DNA of 40,972 bases, taken from the NCBI GenBank assembly GCA_018262195.1, contig JAGTRS010000045.1, positions 1 through 40,972 of the forward strand. Direction: 5' to 3'. The notes below the pieces were generated by a model. The model had not been told where the DNA came from, made no database searches, and was given only the letters and a program-made list of their open reading frames with translations. Made by a program: the position numbers and the translations under genes. This DNA is from Pseudomonadota bacterium (lineage in GTDB: Bacteria; Pseudomonadota; Gammaproteobacteria; Burkholderiales; Rhodocyclaceae). Within the stretch, counting starts at the first letter, position 1. Every line of letters starts with the position of its first letter. Below, one piece after another: positions 40,864-40,972 of the stretch.

Positions 40864-40972
40864 ATGAATATCCTCAAGAAATCTCTGGTACTGGCCCTGC
40901 TGGCCGGCATCGGCTTCTCTGCTGTTGCGCAAGAGCGCGTTTACCTGATCGACCAGCGTGACGTCGTCGCCA
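40864..40972 (+). CDS. Secreted protein, possibly OmpA family, cut by window edge
   Basis: Only the first 36 residues are visible. They show a clear Sec signal peptide, MNILKKSLVLALLAGIGFSAVAQ in two parts: positive MNILKK, a hydrophobic core, and an AVA-type cleavage site before QERVYLIDQRDVVA. The VDQR/IDQRDVVA start after the signal resembles betaproteobacterial OmpA/RmpM-like proteins as I remember them, but too little is present to confirm this. The protein is exported to the periplasm or outer membrane. Confidence 0.6.
   Translation, partial: MNILKKSLVLALLAGIGFSAVAQERVYLIDQRDVVA

Noticed and set aside
1..40972. CRISPR arrays, insertion sequences or prophage genes
   Set aside because: No regularly spaced repeats, transposase or phage structural genes were seen; the only mobile-type signature is the small tRNA-Ala insert.

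Overview
The window looks like chromosome of a respiratory, GC-rich betaproteobacterium. An acetate permease, an oxygen-sensitive indolepyruvate:ferredoxin oxidoreductase, a NorE/NorF-like pair, class I PPK2 and a PDH operon whose E3 carries a lipoyl domain all point to Rhodocyclales (Dechloromonas/Azonexus-like). This placement is inference from gene content and protein resemblance; there is no 16S gene here. Nearly all of the window is ordinary core genome with tight gene packing and many ATGA start/stop overlaps.

Layout. 1-3.9 kb: 3' part of an actP-type acetate symporter with a strong terminator, then a structured leader and a TctD/TctE-like two-component pair. 3.9-6.3 kb: tRNA-Phe(GAA), sixA, ppk2, and a convergent YigI-like acyl-CoA thioesterase. 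6.4-8.3 kb: a membrane PAS-GGDEF-EAL protein. 8.6-14.6 kb: the pyruvate dehydrogenase operon aceE-aceF-lpdA on the minus strand, in which aceF has lost about 134 bp near its 3' end, including the catalytic His motif, and is frameshifted. 14.9-15.8 kb: norE/norF-like genes. 15.9-18.4 kb: divergent iorAB behind a probable FNR-class promoter. 18.5-22.1 kb: folD-purE-purK-tsaC/sua5, largely translationally coupled. 22.16-23.34 kb: tRNA-Ala(CGC) followed by a 1.1-kb insert bounded by 16-bp direct repeats of the tRNA 3' end; it carries a DUF4258 toxin-like gene and an HTH antitoxin-like gene but no integrase. 23.5-26.3 kb: a CBS-domain protein and a fused-subunit acyl-CoA:CoA transferase. 26.4-33.3 kb: an RND efflux adaptor/pump pair and a hybrid sensor kinase. 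33.3-40.7 kb: tamB, tamA and a membrane protein of the so-called 'site-specific recombinase Gcr' family, on the minus strand. The right edge holds the start of a secreted, possibly OmpA-family protein.

Themes. Acetate and acetyl-CoA handling recurs (actP, PDH, CoA transferase, thioesterase). One-carbon and purine synthesis sit together (folD, purEK). Anaerobic metabolism is suggested by iorAB with its FNR-like box and by norEF. Outer-membrane assembly (TamAB) sits at the right end.

The two observations most worth attention are the integrase-less toxin-antitoxin cassette seated in the tRNA-Ala gene with a palindromic operator over its promoter, and the internal deletion that removes the active site of PDH E2.
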